Shown here in pieces: positions 45,654-53,217 of a stretch of DNA of 64,000 bases. This DNA comes from Flavobacterium piscisymbiosum (lineage in GTDB: Bacteria > Bacteroidota > Bacteroidia > Flavobacteriales > Flavobacteriaceae). Position 1 is the first letter of the stretch. Each line of letters starts with the position of its first letter. Both the position numbers and the translations under genes were made by a program. The DNA lies in contig NZ_JAJJMM010000001.1 of the NCBI RefSeq assembly GCF_020905295.1, positions 930,001-994,000 on the forward strand, in the 5' to 3' direction. A model generated the notes under the pieces. It ran no database searches and was not told the DNA's origin. It was given only the letters and a program-made list of their open reading frames with translations.

Positions 45654-45668
45654 TTTATTAACTATAAT

Positions 45669-46835
45669 TTACGCTTTCTCGATCAAAATACTTACGGCAT
45701 TTCCGCCAAAACCCACGGCATTTACTAAAACTCTTTTTATAGATTTTGTTTGATTTTGTTTTGTTCCAAAAGGGACTTCGATAAAAGTATCGTGCTGAAA
45801 CATTAGCAGCGCCAATTCTAAACTCAATATTCCGGAAGCTCCAAACGTATGTCCTATCTTCCATTTATTTGTGGTCGATAAAGGCAATTTAGAACCAAAA
45901 ACTTTTTCAATGGCACGCAATTCGGTCATATCACCTTTTATCGTTCCAGGCGCGTGCATTACTATAACATCAATACTTTCTAAATCGACGTCTCTCAATG
46001 CCATCTTCATCGATTTCTGAAAACAAGTTGCTTCTGCAGAAATCGAAATGTTATGTTCTAAAATTTCTGTTGCATAACCAATTCCTGTAATAAAGGCAAT
46101 TGCATTTGCTACTTCTCCAGCTTCCAGACAACAAACTGCAGCGCCTTCACCTAAAATCATCGTGTTTTGAGTCTTTTCAAAATCAAAAGCCAGGTTTGGC
46201 CACGAATCCTCTTCTTGATTAATTCTCGAATATATTTTTAAAGCACGCATTTGAGCAATCGTAAAATCGGTTAATGGTGCTTCACTTCCTCCTACCAAAA
46301 ATTTATCAGCCATTCCTGCTTTCAGCCATGCAACTCCATTTAATAAGGCATGAAGAGCAGTAGAACACGTTATAGAATGAGAAATTTCAGGGCCATTACT
46401 TTGCAAATCATGCGCAATCCATGACGAAATATTCCCCAGAGTTGTTGTTGGAGAAGCTAAAGTTTGTGCTTTTCCGGTATCTAAATATTCTTTGTAATGT
46501 TTTTCGAATAAATCTGTAGCACCACGAGAGGAACCAATATTGATTCCGAAAACATCATCTGAATTCCATCCTGCCTGCTCAACCGCTTTTCGCGAAGCCG
46601 CTATCGCAAACAAAACCGAATCGTCTAAAAATTTATATTTAATATCTGATTCCCGTATTTCAGTAACAATTTGTTTCGATTCCGCGTCAAGAGAAGCCAC
46701 CGAAGTTTCTTGCTGATCAAAAAACTGCTTCGAAAAACAATGTTGATTGTCGAGATATTTTTCCCAAACTCCTTCAGAAGTATTTCCTAAAGGAGAAATC
46801 GATGAAAAAGCTGTAATCGAGATTTTAGTATTCAA
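45669..46835 (-). CDS. beta-ketoacyl synthase-like thiolase-fold enzyme next to bioA
   Basis: The 388-residue protein has the FabF/KAS II layout: nucleophile C157 in ITCSTALHAL, H294 in HAPGTIKGD (canonical HGTGT is altered), K324 and H329 in TTNKWKIGHTFGASG, and a closing VNAVGFGGNAV. All three catalytic residues are present. Expected reaction: decarboxylative Claisen condensation on an acyl-ACP. It is the third gene of a bioD-bioA-KAS series on the minus strand (134-base gap after bioA, with repeats in it), so a role in making the pimeloyl moiety of biotin is plausible but not proven. Other uses such as aryl-polyene or lipid synthesis are less favoured by context. Confidence 0.8.
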   Translation of the reverse strand: MNTKISITAFSSISPLGNTSEGVWEKYLDNQHCFSKQFFDQQETSVASLDAESKQIVTEIRESDIKYKFLDDSVLFAIAASRKAVEQAGWNSDDVFGINIGSSRGATDLFEKHYKEYLDTGKAQTLASPTTTLGNISSWIAHDLQSNGPEISHSITCSTALHALLNGVAWLKAGMADKFLVGGSEAPLTDFTIAQMRALKIYSRINQEEDSWPNLAFDFEKTQNTMILGEGAAVCCLEAGEVANAIAFITGIGYATEILEHNISISAEATCFQKSMKMALRDVDLESIDVIVMHAPGTIKGDMTELRAIEKVFGSKLPLSTTNKWKIGHTFGASGILSLELALLMFQHDTFIEVPFGTKQNQTKSIKRVLVNAVGFGGNAVSILIEKA

Positions 46836-46854
46836 TGTTGGATCTATTTAACCG

Positions 46855-46911
46855 CAAAGTTCGCAAAAGTTTATTTATAGCTTGCATTATTAGAATACAA
46901 AGTTCGCAAAG
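46855..46911. repeat. pair of CAAAGTTCGCAAA direct repeats
   Basis: CAAAGTTCGCAAAA at 46855-46868 and CAAAGTTCGCAAAG at 46898-46911, in the spacer between bioA and the ketoacyl synthase. Purpose unknown; looks like a scattered intergenic repeat. Confidence 0.55.
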
Positions 46912-46969
46912 CACTAATTTTTAAATAAAGCTTACACTTTCTTATATCCCTTATATGGTTTAAAAACTA

Positions 46970-48241
46970 TTAAACCATTTCAATCGCTTCTTCTATCGTT
47001 TGATATACTTTTTGAAGCTGTTCATTGGTCATGATATACGGAGGAAGAATATAAACAATATTTCCAACCGGGCGCAAAATGACTCCTTTTTCGATAAAGA
47101 AATTATAAAGCTTATTACGCATCGATCCGTAATAACTTTCTTCTGAATCTGATTTGATTTCGACTGCAAAAATAACCCCCAATGTTCTGGCTGTAATTAC
47201 CTTTGAATGTTTTTCTATTTTCTTTTGAAAGATTAAATGGCTCGAATTAATTCTTTCAATATTAGCTTGCATTTCTTCGGTCTGCAACAAATTCATACTT
47301 GCCAATGCGGCTGCGCAACCTGTAGGATTCGCCGTAAAAGTATGTCCGTGAAACAAAGCCTTATTAATATCATCATCATAAAAAGCATCAAAAACTTCTT
47401 GCGTAAAAGTCGTAATCGCCATTGGGATTGTTCCTCCCGTTAAAGCTTTAGACAAACAAATCATATCCGGATTTTCTAAAACATAATCCATTGCAAACGT
47501 CTTTCCTGTTTTGCCAAAACCCGTCATCACTTCATCGGCAATGGTCAGGACTTTGTTTTCTCTACAAATTTTGATCAGTTTTGCCAATGCTTCCGGTTCG
47601 TACATCACCATTCCTGCTGCTCCCTGCACCAAAGGTTCAAAAATAAAACCGGCACAATTATTATTTTCAATAACATCCTTTAATGCATCAAAACTTTCCT
47701 GTTCTTTTCCTTTTACCGGAACCGGAATTCTCACTACATCTATAAACATTCCCTGAAAAGCCTGTGTGTAAAAAGAGATTCCGCTTGCCGCCATTGCTGC
47801 AAAAGTGTCTCCGTGAAAAGCATTTTCGAAAGCAATTATAGTAGTTCGTTTTTCATTTTTATTAAAAAAATATTGTAGAGCAACTTTTATCGCCACTTCA
47901 ACCGCAGTTGATCCATTATCAGAAAAGAAGATTTTTTGCTGATTTTTAGGCAAAATCTCCATCAGTCTCTCTGCCACTTTTATCGCGGGCTCATGTGTAA
48001 AACCGCCAAACAAAACGTGTTCCAGAGTGGTTAATTGTTTGTAAATCGCATCGGCAATAAATTTATTACTGTGCCCAAACGGATTTACCCACCAGGAAGC
48101 AATAGCATCAATATATTCCTTTCCGTTTTCGTCCCAAAGCAATGCTCCTTCACCTCTGGAAATAGCGATTGAGGTTTGAGATGTTTTGTGTTGTGTATAA
48201 GGATGCCAAAGGTATTGGCTGTCTTTTTCTGTTAAAGTCAT
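46970..48241 (-). CDS. bioA: adenosylmethionine-8-amino-7-oxononanoate transaminase
   Basis: The 423-residue class III aminotransferase begins with LWHPYTQ (11-17), typical of BioA. SDNGSTAVEVAIK (107-119) binds the cofactor phosphate, D236 in ADEVMTGFGKTG contacts the pyridine ring, and K265 in LSKALTGG is the PLP lysine. Reaction: amino transfer from S-adenosylmethionine to 8-amino-7-oxononanoate, giving 7,8-diaminononanoate. It follows bioD by 101 bases on the same strand, consistent with an operon. Confidence 0.96.
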   Translation of the reverse strand: MTLTEKDSQYLWHPYTQHKTSQTSIAISRGEGALLWDENGKEYIDAIASWWVNPFGHSNKFIADAIYKQLTTLEHVLFGGFTHEPAIKVAERLMEILPKNQQKIFFSDNGSTAVEVAIKVALQYFFNKNEKRTTIIAFENAFHGDTFAAMAASGISFYTQAFQGMFIDVVRIPVPVKGKEQESFDALKDVIENNNCAGFIFEPLVQGAAGMVMYEPEALAKLIKICRENKVLTIADEVMTGFGKTGKTFAMDYVLENPDMICLSKALTGGTIPMAITTFTQEVFDAFYDDDINKALFHGHTFTANPTGCAAALASMNLLQTEEMQANIERINSSHLIFQKKIEKHSKVITARTLGVIFAVEIKSDSEESYYGSMRNKLYNFFIEKGVILRPVGNIVYILPPYIMTNEQLQKVYQTIEEAIEMV

Positions 48242-48342
48242 TTTATTTAGAATTATAGATATTAGAGTATAGAAAAAAGACTAAACCCAATAATTCAGAC
48301 AAAGATAGGAAAGTCTATTTTCCTTATTCTATATTCATTACT

Positions 48343-48960
48343 CTACAAATTAAGTAAGTTATCTCTAAACAAATCGGCATATTCTTTAATTACATTTTGA
48401 TCAAAATAGGGTTCTTCGTCAATTCTGCCAATACATTTTATTCCGGTTTTATTTAGAATTAAACTTTCTGTCGATTTATTTTCGCTTCCGCTAAAGATAA
48501 TTCCTGAAACTTGAAAACCACGATTTCTAATTGCTTCAATCGTTAATAAAGTATGATTGATGCTTCCTAAATAATGCCTTGAAACCACAATAATTTTATA
48601 ATCGGGTTGAATTAAATCGATAATGGTTTCACTTTCATTTAACGGAACAAAAATTCCACCCGCGCCCTCAATCACAAGATGATTATCTGTTTCAGGTTCC
48701 GCAATTTTATTTAAATCAATAGTAATTCCATCAATTTCTGCTGCCAGATGCGGACTTGCCGGTGTATTTAATTGATAACTATTTTCAAAAATTTTAGATT
48801 TTAGATTAGAGATTTTAGATTTGATTTTATGACTATCAGAATTGTCTAAATCTCCAGCCTGAATCGGTTTCCAATAATCAGCCTCTAAGGATTCAACAAT
48901 AATAGAAGAAGCAATTGTTTTACCCACATCGGTTGAAATTCCTGTTACAAATATTTTCAT
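48343..48960 (-). CDS. bioD: dethiobiotin synthetase
   Basis: The 205-residue P-loop enzyme starts MKIFVTGISTDVGKT (phosphate loop 7-15). KPIQAG (residues 32-37) and VEGAGGIFVPL (97-107) form the substrate and Mg site. Reaction: ATP-dependent CO2 closure of 7,8-diaminononanoate into dethiobiotin. A short stretch (48791-48829) is low-complexity, written in repeated TCTAAAATC-like units that encode KIKSKISNLKSKIF, replacing a usually variable loop. Upstream lies a pair of inverted 40-bp repeats. Confidence 0.95.
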   Translation of the reverse strand: MKIFVTGISTDVGKTIASSIIVESLEADYWKPIQAGDLDNSDSHKIKSKISNLKSKIFENSYQLNTPASPHLAAEIDGITIDLNKIAEPETDNHLVIEGAGGIFVPLNESETIIDLIQPDYKIIVVSRHYLGSINHTLLTIEAIRNRGFQVSGIIFSGSENKSTESLILNKTGIKCIGRIDEEPYFDQNVIKEYADLFRDNLLNL

Positions 48961-48968
48961 AGCAAATA

Positions 48969-49082
48969 GACCACGGATAACACTGATTGAACAGGTTAAA
49001 GCGGATTTTTTTTTAATTAATTACTATCACCCAAAAGACAAATAATCTGTGTAAATCCGTTACATCCGTTTTATCAGTGGCC
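48969..49082. repeat. inverted pair of about 40-bp repeats (empty unit)
   Basis: Copy one, 48969-49010 (plus; CCACGGAT...ACTGATT...GCGGAT), and copy two, 49044-49082 (minus; CCACTGAT, AAACGGAT, AACGGATT, ACACAGAT), belong to the same family as the repeats around the GxxExxY pseudogene at 51499-51974. Only about 33 bases lie between them here. Confidence 0.7.
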
Positions 49083-49107
49083 AATGGTGTAAAAATACCT
49101 AAAAAAC

Positions 49108-49130
49108 AAAACCCATCATTACGATGGGTC
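49108..49130 (-). terminator. terminator of the 49140-49754 gene
   Basis: ACCCATC and GATGGGT stem with a 5-base loop, followed on the minus strand by a T-rich stretch. Confidence 0.65.
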
Positions 49131-49139
49131 TGATTGTTT

Positions 49140-49754
49140 TTATTCTTCTTTTAATTCGTCAATAACTTTTTTGATTTCTTTCGCATATTTTCCATAATAA
49201 AAACTCACCCACCACTCTGTCAAAACACCAATAAGCAACATTGTTATCATGAAAATTACCACTTTTAATACTAATTTTTCATTTTCAAAATTCCCATTTA
49301 AAATTTCGGTTGAACCAGGAGTTCCAAAAATCAAATAACCAGCCAGATAGATCATGAAAAAAGGAGCCAGTGCAAACGTAAAAGTTTTGTAAAGCTGCAT
49401 ATTAAGCCTAATATCATAATAGGTTTCATATAAACTGTCTTTCGTTGTTAATGCTGCTTTATCCAATCTCTTATAAAATAGAAAAAGCTTAGACAAATAG
49501 TAAATACTTATTGCCGCCACTATTCCGTATATAAAATAATAAGGCCCTACGAATTTTGAAGGAAATTCATGATATAGTGGCAAAAAACCTATAATGATCA
49601 AAGCCAGAATCTGTCCAAAAAGTTCTGTGCGCAAATTTTTCCTAATTTTTTCCAAAGGCATATTTGCTGATTGTATTTTTTCTAAATTATCCGGAACAAC
49701 AACATTATCTGTCTTTTCGTTATTCCATGCGTTTTGTATATCGTTAAAATCCAT
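49140..49754 (-). CDS. membrane protein in a sigma-factor operon, possible anti-sigma factor
   Basis: The 204-residue protein has a soluble N-terminus of about 45 residues (LEKIQSANMPLEKIRKNLRTEL) and four likely membrane helices (about 47-62, 72-92, 120-140, 163-183). Its start overlaps the end of the ECF sigma gene by 11 bases, so the two are co-translated. Position and shape suggest it may hold the sigma factor at the membrane, but it lacks the zinc-binding motif of ZAS anti-sigma factors and I recognise no family. It may instead be a target of the regulon. Confidence 0.65.
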   Translation of the reverse strand: MDFNDIQNAWNNEKTDNVVVPDNLEKIQSANMPLEKIRKNLRTELFGQILALIIIGFLPLYHEFPSKFVGPYYFIYGIVAAISIYYLSKLFLFYKRLDKAALTTKDSLYETYYDIRLNMQLYKTFTFALAPFFMIYLAGYLIFGTPGSTEILNGNFENEKLVLKVVIFMITMLLIGVLTEWWVSFYYGKYAKEIKKVIDELKEE

Positions 49755-50247
49755 ATCCTTGATTTTTTATTATTTCTTTTAATTTTTCTTTTGCTCTGTT
49801 TAATTTCACCCTTGCATTGCCTTCAGATATTCCCAAATTTTCTCCTATTTCTTTATGAGAAAAACCTTCCAGCTGATAGAAAATGATTGCTTTATCTATT
49901 TTCTCCAATTTCTGAACCGCTTTATAAAAATGATCGATCTGACTTTCTTTGATATGAGAATCTCCCTCATCGTCTTTGATGTTTTCTGAGGCGATTTCGT
50001 ATTTATCAACCTTTCGTTTTTCTTTCTTTAAAAAAACAATCGCCGTATTTACTGCAACGCGATACATCCAGGTCGAAAACTGACTTTCGTTTCTAAAAGA
50101 ATCATACGATTTCCAGAGCTGGCAAACAATCTCCTGAAACAAATCCTGCTGATCGTCATGATTGTCCATGTACATTTTAGAAACTTTGTAAAGTATTCCT
50201 TTATGACTTTCGATCCTTTTTAAAAATTCTTGTTCTTTCTCTTTCAA
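49744..50247 (-). CDS. ECF-type RNA polymerase sigma factor
   Basis: The 167-residue protein has region 2 (about 24-70; DLFQEIVCQLWKSYDSFRNESQFSTWMYRVAVNTA) and region 4 (about 115-165; GFSHKEIGENLGISEGNARVKLNRAKEKLKEII). This is the sigma-70 family, extracytoplasmic-function type. It starts 7 bases after the GumN/TraB-like gene and overlaps the next membrane gene, so the three form one operon. Family knowledge: such factors respond to envelope or metabolic cues through a membrane partner. Confidence 0.93.
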   Translation of the reverse strand: MKEKEQEFLKRIESHKGILYKVSKMYMDNHDDQQDLFQEIVCQLWKSYDSFRNESQFSTWMYRVAVNTAIVFLKKEKRKVDKYEIASENIKDDEGDSHIKESQIDHFYKAVQKLEKIDKAIIFYQLEGFSHKEIGENLGISEGNARVKLNRAKEKLKEIIKNQGYGF

Positions 50248-50254
50248 AACGATA

Positions 50255-51118
50255 CTATTTCGTTACTGGTTTTACTTTATATCCTGCTTTTCTCAATAAA
50301 TTAATTACTCCTTCTTCACCTGGCAAATGCCCTACACCAACTGCTACAAACAAACTTTCCTTTTTCATCATTTCGGGCATTTTCTGAGCCCAATCTTTAT
50401 TGCGGTCATCAAGTATCCATTTTTTGGCATTTTTAGTCATCAACTTTTCGTTTGCAAGATCATTATAAACATTCATGACATTTTCTGCTTTATAATCTTC
50501 TACCATTTTCTTCGTTTCGGCTTTACTAAAATCTTCCACAGTCTCAATTAATTCTGAATCTGTATAAGCATTTACCAACACATTTGTTTGCTTTTTTACG
50601 GTTTCGAAACCTCCAATACTTTTATTTTCTTTTTTAGCCAAATCTATAAAATCTGATTCATATGATTTTAAGGTTTCACAGTCAAATGTTTTCATAGAGA
50701 TAAAACCCATAATAGCAGATAAAGTAAAACCGTCTAAGTGCTTAATTTTTAGACCGGTATTTTTTTGTAAAACGGCATCTAATTTCGACAATTGTTCCGG
50801 CGATAATGTCTTACTTAATGGTTCTGAAGCAATACCTGCTTTTTGCATATCGGCCATTTCAATTGGATCAGCTAAGTTGATCTCTAAAATTAGTTTATCT
50901 GATTTCTGAAATGCATTTTTTGTTTTTTCTGCCATAAAATAATCCGTTGGGCAGATACCATGAATTGTTCCGTAAACATAAGATGGTTTTGAAAGTCCGT
51001 TTCCTGAAACCTCCCATAACAATGAATTTTCTAATTTTGGAGATTTTGTTTGTCCATGAATTGTACCGCTAAAAACTAAAGCGATTACTGCTGCTACTGA
51101 TGTAAATAAATTTTTCAT
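50255..51118 (-). CDS. GumN/TraB family secreted protein, metalloprotease-like
   Basis: The 287-residue protein has a signal peptide (about 1-22, IHGQ). SYVYGTIHGICP gives the GTIH motif, and a C-terminal VGVGHLPGEEGVINLLRKAGYKV closes the fold, as in TraB/GumN (Tiki/erythromycin-esterase related) proteins. These carry Gly-x-x-His residues proposed to be catalytic. It is likely periplasmic or outer-membrane facing. It is the first gene of the operon with the ECF sigma factor and a membrane protein, which hints that the sigma factor controls or senses its activity. Substrate unknown. Confidence 0.82.
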   Translation of the reverse strand: MKNLFTSVAAVIALVFSGTIHGQTKSPKLENSLLWEVSGNGLSKPSYVYGTIHGICPTDYFMAEKTKNAFQKSDKLILEINLADPIEMADMQKAGIASEPLSKTLSPEQLSKLDAVLQKNTGLKIKHLDGFTLSAIMGFISMKTFDCETLKSYESDFIDLAKKENKSIGGFETVKKQTNVLVNAYTDSELIETVEDFSKAETKKMVEDYKAENVMNVYNDLANEKLMTKNAKKWILDDRNKDWAQKMPEMMKKESLFVAVGVGHLPGEEGVINLLRKAGYKVKPVTK

Positions 51119-51167
51119 TTTGTTGATTGATTAGTATTATTGATTGATTTGATGATTAAAACTCCCG

Positions 51168-51362
51168 TTATTGTTTGCTGTATTTTTCACTTTTTATCCA
51201 TGCCAAAGTTGCCACAAGCAAACAAACAATTATTATAAAAAAATGAGGATAAGGCTTACCATACAAATGATGGTTTATTACAGAAAAGATTACTTGAATT
51301 GTTGTTAAAAAAAGCAATACATTACAGATGAATCTTTTTACTGAAGTGATTATAGTTTTCAT
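51168..51362 (-). CDS. small two-helix membrane protein, hypothetical
   Basis: The 64-residue protein has two hydrophobic stretches (about 12-30 and 40-56) joined by HHLYGKPYPHF. No family is recognised. It lies 49 bases ahead of the GumN-like gene on the same strand and could start that operon. Confidence is limited by its small size; its ATG and lysine-rich termini look plausible. Confidence 0.5.
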   Translation of the reverse strand: MKTIITSVKRFICNVLLFLTTIQVIFSVINHHLYGKPYPHFFIIIVCLLVATLAWIKSEKYSKQ

Positions 51363-51498
51363 AATTATTTTGGTTTATTTGATTACGACTCGTAAGTGAT
51401 CAAACAATCAAAACGTTACAAAATAATTTAAACTTTTTTATAGAAGTGAGGAAATACGGGTAATGAGAGTAGTCTTTTTTTAGAATACTTATAAAATT

Positions 51499-51538
51499 GG
51501 CCACAGATTAAAACGGATCAAACTGATTGTCACAGATT
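51499..51538 (+). repeat. 40-bp repeat, left border of the GxxExxY unit
   Basis: Begins GGCCACAGAT and contains AAACGGAT, AACTGATT and CACAGATT. It is inverted relative to the copy at 51934-51974. The pseudogene's stop (51530-51532) falls inside it. Confidence 0.75.
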
Positions 51539-51933
51539 TTTTATATTAGATTTTCTGTTATTTGTATAAATTAATCTTTTAAAATCTGGGCTTTCGCCAA
51601 AGTTTAAAACCAACCCAACTTCTATATTTGTTGCTTTTAAATAATTCATCAATTGAGCTACGTGTGGACTTATAAGATGTTCACATGCCTTAAGTTCAAT
51701 AATTATACAATCCTCAATTAGTAAATCAGCATAAAATTCACCCACTAATTGATTTTTGAAATATATTTAATTTGTTTCTGAGCTTCAACTTTATATCCTT
51801 GCGATTTTAATTCAAAGTACATTGCATTTTGCTATACTTTCTCCAGAAAACCATAACCAAGTTGATTATAGACATCATAAAAAACTTGTAGAATTGGTTT
51901 TGATATTTCGTTATGCAATAGATCTTTCATCAT
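51530..51933 (-). pseudogene. GxxExxY protein gene (PD-(D/E)xK nuclease-like), inactivated
   Basis: Reading from ATG at 51933, the protein starts MMKDLLHNEIS and reaches LGYGFLEKV, where the Tyr codon of the eponymous GxxExxY motif is TAG (51832-51834). The frame continues QNAMYFELKSQGYKVEAQ to about 51770. A one-base loss near 51762-51770 then shifts to the frame GEFYADLLIEDCIIIELKA (which reopens at 51745) and ends at 51530. The PD-(D/E)xK-like residues survive downstream (ADLL, ELK). So there are two lesions and the gene is dead. Intact family members have about 125-130 residues, matching this span. Function in the family is not established. Confidence 0.8.
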
Positions 51934-51974
51934 AATCCGCGTGAACCCATTTAACCCGTTTTCATCCGTGGGCT
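51934..51974 (-). repeat. 40-bp repeat, right border of the GxxExxY unit
   Basis: Read on the minus strand, it begins GCCCACGGAT and contains AAACGGGT, ATGGGTT and CGCGGATT, matching the other three copies. It abuts the end of bioF. Confidence 0.75.
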
Positions 51975-53139
51975 AAAATACGAAATTTCCTAACAATTCA
52001 AGAACCTGATTTATTTCTTCTTCAGAGTTATAACTATGAATACAAAACCTCAAACGTTCCTGTCCTTCGGGAACAGTTGGCGAAAGAATTGCTTTTATAT
52101 CAAAACCTTTATCTTGTAATTGTTGTGCCAATTGCTTTGCATTTTCGTTACCGGGAACAATGGCAGATTGTATGGCCGATTTACTTCGAACAAACATGGG
52201 TTTTAATCCTAGCAAGTTTTTCTGCTGATTGAATAACACAATATTTTGACGTAATTTTTCGATTGTTTCTTTCTCAATTTGTAATTGCTGATACGCTATC
52301 AAAATTGTGGCAACAGAATGTGGAGATAATCCGGTTGTATAAATAAAACTTCTGGCAAAATTTACCAGATATTCTTTAAGATCTGTACTTCCTAAAATAA
52401 CAGAACCATGACATCCCAAGCCTTTCCCGAAAGTCATAATTCTCGCAAAAATTCTATTATGTAATTGAAGATATTGCGTCAAACCTTCACCCTTTTCTCC
52501 AAAAACACCTAAAGTATGTGCTTCATCAACGACTAAATAACAATTGTATTTTTCAGAAAGCGCAACTAATTCTTCTAAGTTCGGACTATCGCCATCCATA
52601 GAAAAAACAGTTTCTGTAACAATGTAAATGTTAATTGGATTTGGACCACCAAGACCTGTGATAGAAGATTGGAATTTAACAATAAGCCTTTCTAAATCTT
52701 CAAAATCATTATGGTTGAATTTATACGATTTGGCATTCGACATTACAATTCCGTCACGAATAGAAGCGTGACTTAATTCATCATATAATATAACATCATT
52801 TCGCTGCGGTACAGCGCTAAAAAAACCAACATTGGCATCGTAACCCGAATTAAAGATTAAAGCCGATTCAGCGTCATGAAACTCTGCTATAAACGTTTCT
52901 GCTATTTGATATAATGAATGATTGCCTGAAATCAATCGGGATCCCGAAGCACCATTCTGAAAAATTTCATTTTCTAATAAATAAGCATGAGTCTGTTTAA
53001 AAATAGATTCCGATTTTGAAAACCCAATATAGTCATTAGAAGAAAAATCAACTAAATTATTAAACACAGGCAATTTTCTAAGCGAATTATTCTGCTTACG
53101 ATTTTCAAGCTTTTGAATAAGGTTTTTGGCTAATTTCAT
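51973..53139 (-). CDS. bioF: 8-amino-7-oxononanoate synthase (or close alpha-oxoamine synthase)
   Basis: The 388-residue PLP enzyme has SSNDYIGF (33-40), FNSGYDANVG (96-105), D205 in VVDEAHTLGVFG and PLP lysine K239 in TFGKGLGCHG. Reaction: pimeloyl thioester plus alanine gives 8-amino-7-oxononanoate, CO2 and the carrier. It lies upstream of, but about 3 kb from, bioD and bioA on the same strand, separated by the repeat unit and the sigma operon. A minus-strand -7 element ends five bases before its ATG. An alpha-oxoamine synthase of lipid synthesis is possible, but the biotin context favours BioF. Confidence 0.92.
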   Translation of the reverse strand: MKLAKNLIQKLENRKQNNSLRKLPVFNNLVDFSSNDYIGFSKSESIFKQTHAYLLENEIFQNGASGSRLISGNHSLYQIAETFIAEFHDAESALIFNSGYDANVGFFSAVPQRNDVILYDELSHASIRDGIVMSNAKSYKFNHNDFEDLERLIVKFQSSITGLGGPNPINIYIVTETVFSMDGDSPNLEELVALSEKYNCYLVVDEAHTLGVFGEKGEGLTQYLQLHNRIFARIMTFGKGLGCHGSVILGSTDLKEYLVNFARSFIYTTGLSPHSVATILIAYQQLQIEKETIEKLRQNIVLFNQQKNLLGLKPMFVRSKSAIQSAIVPGNENAKQLAQQLQDKGFDIKAILSPTVPEGQERLRFCIHSYNSEEEINQVLELLGNFVF

Positions 53140-53144
53140 AAAAG

Positions 53145-53152
53145 CAAAGTTA
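53145..53152 (-). promoter_or_regulatory. -7 promoter element of bioF
   Basis: TAACTTTG on the minus strand, five bases before the ATG, so the transcript would be almost leaderless. Confidence 0.45.
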
Positions 53153-53217
53153 TGAAATAGAAGTTGATATTAAATAAACAGCGGGTTTGATAAGCCCGCT
53201 GTTATTTAACTTATTTT

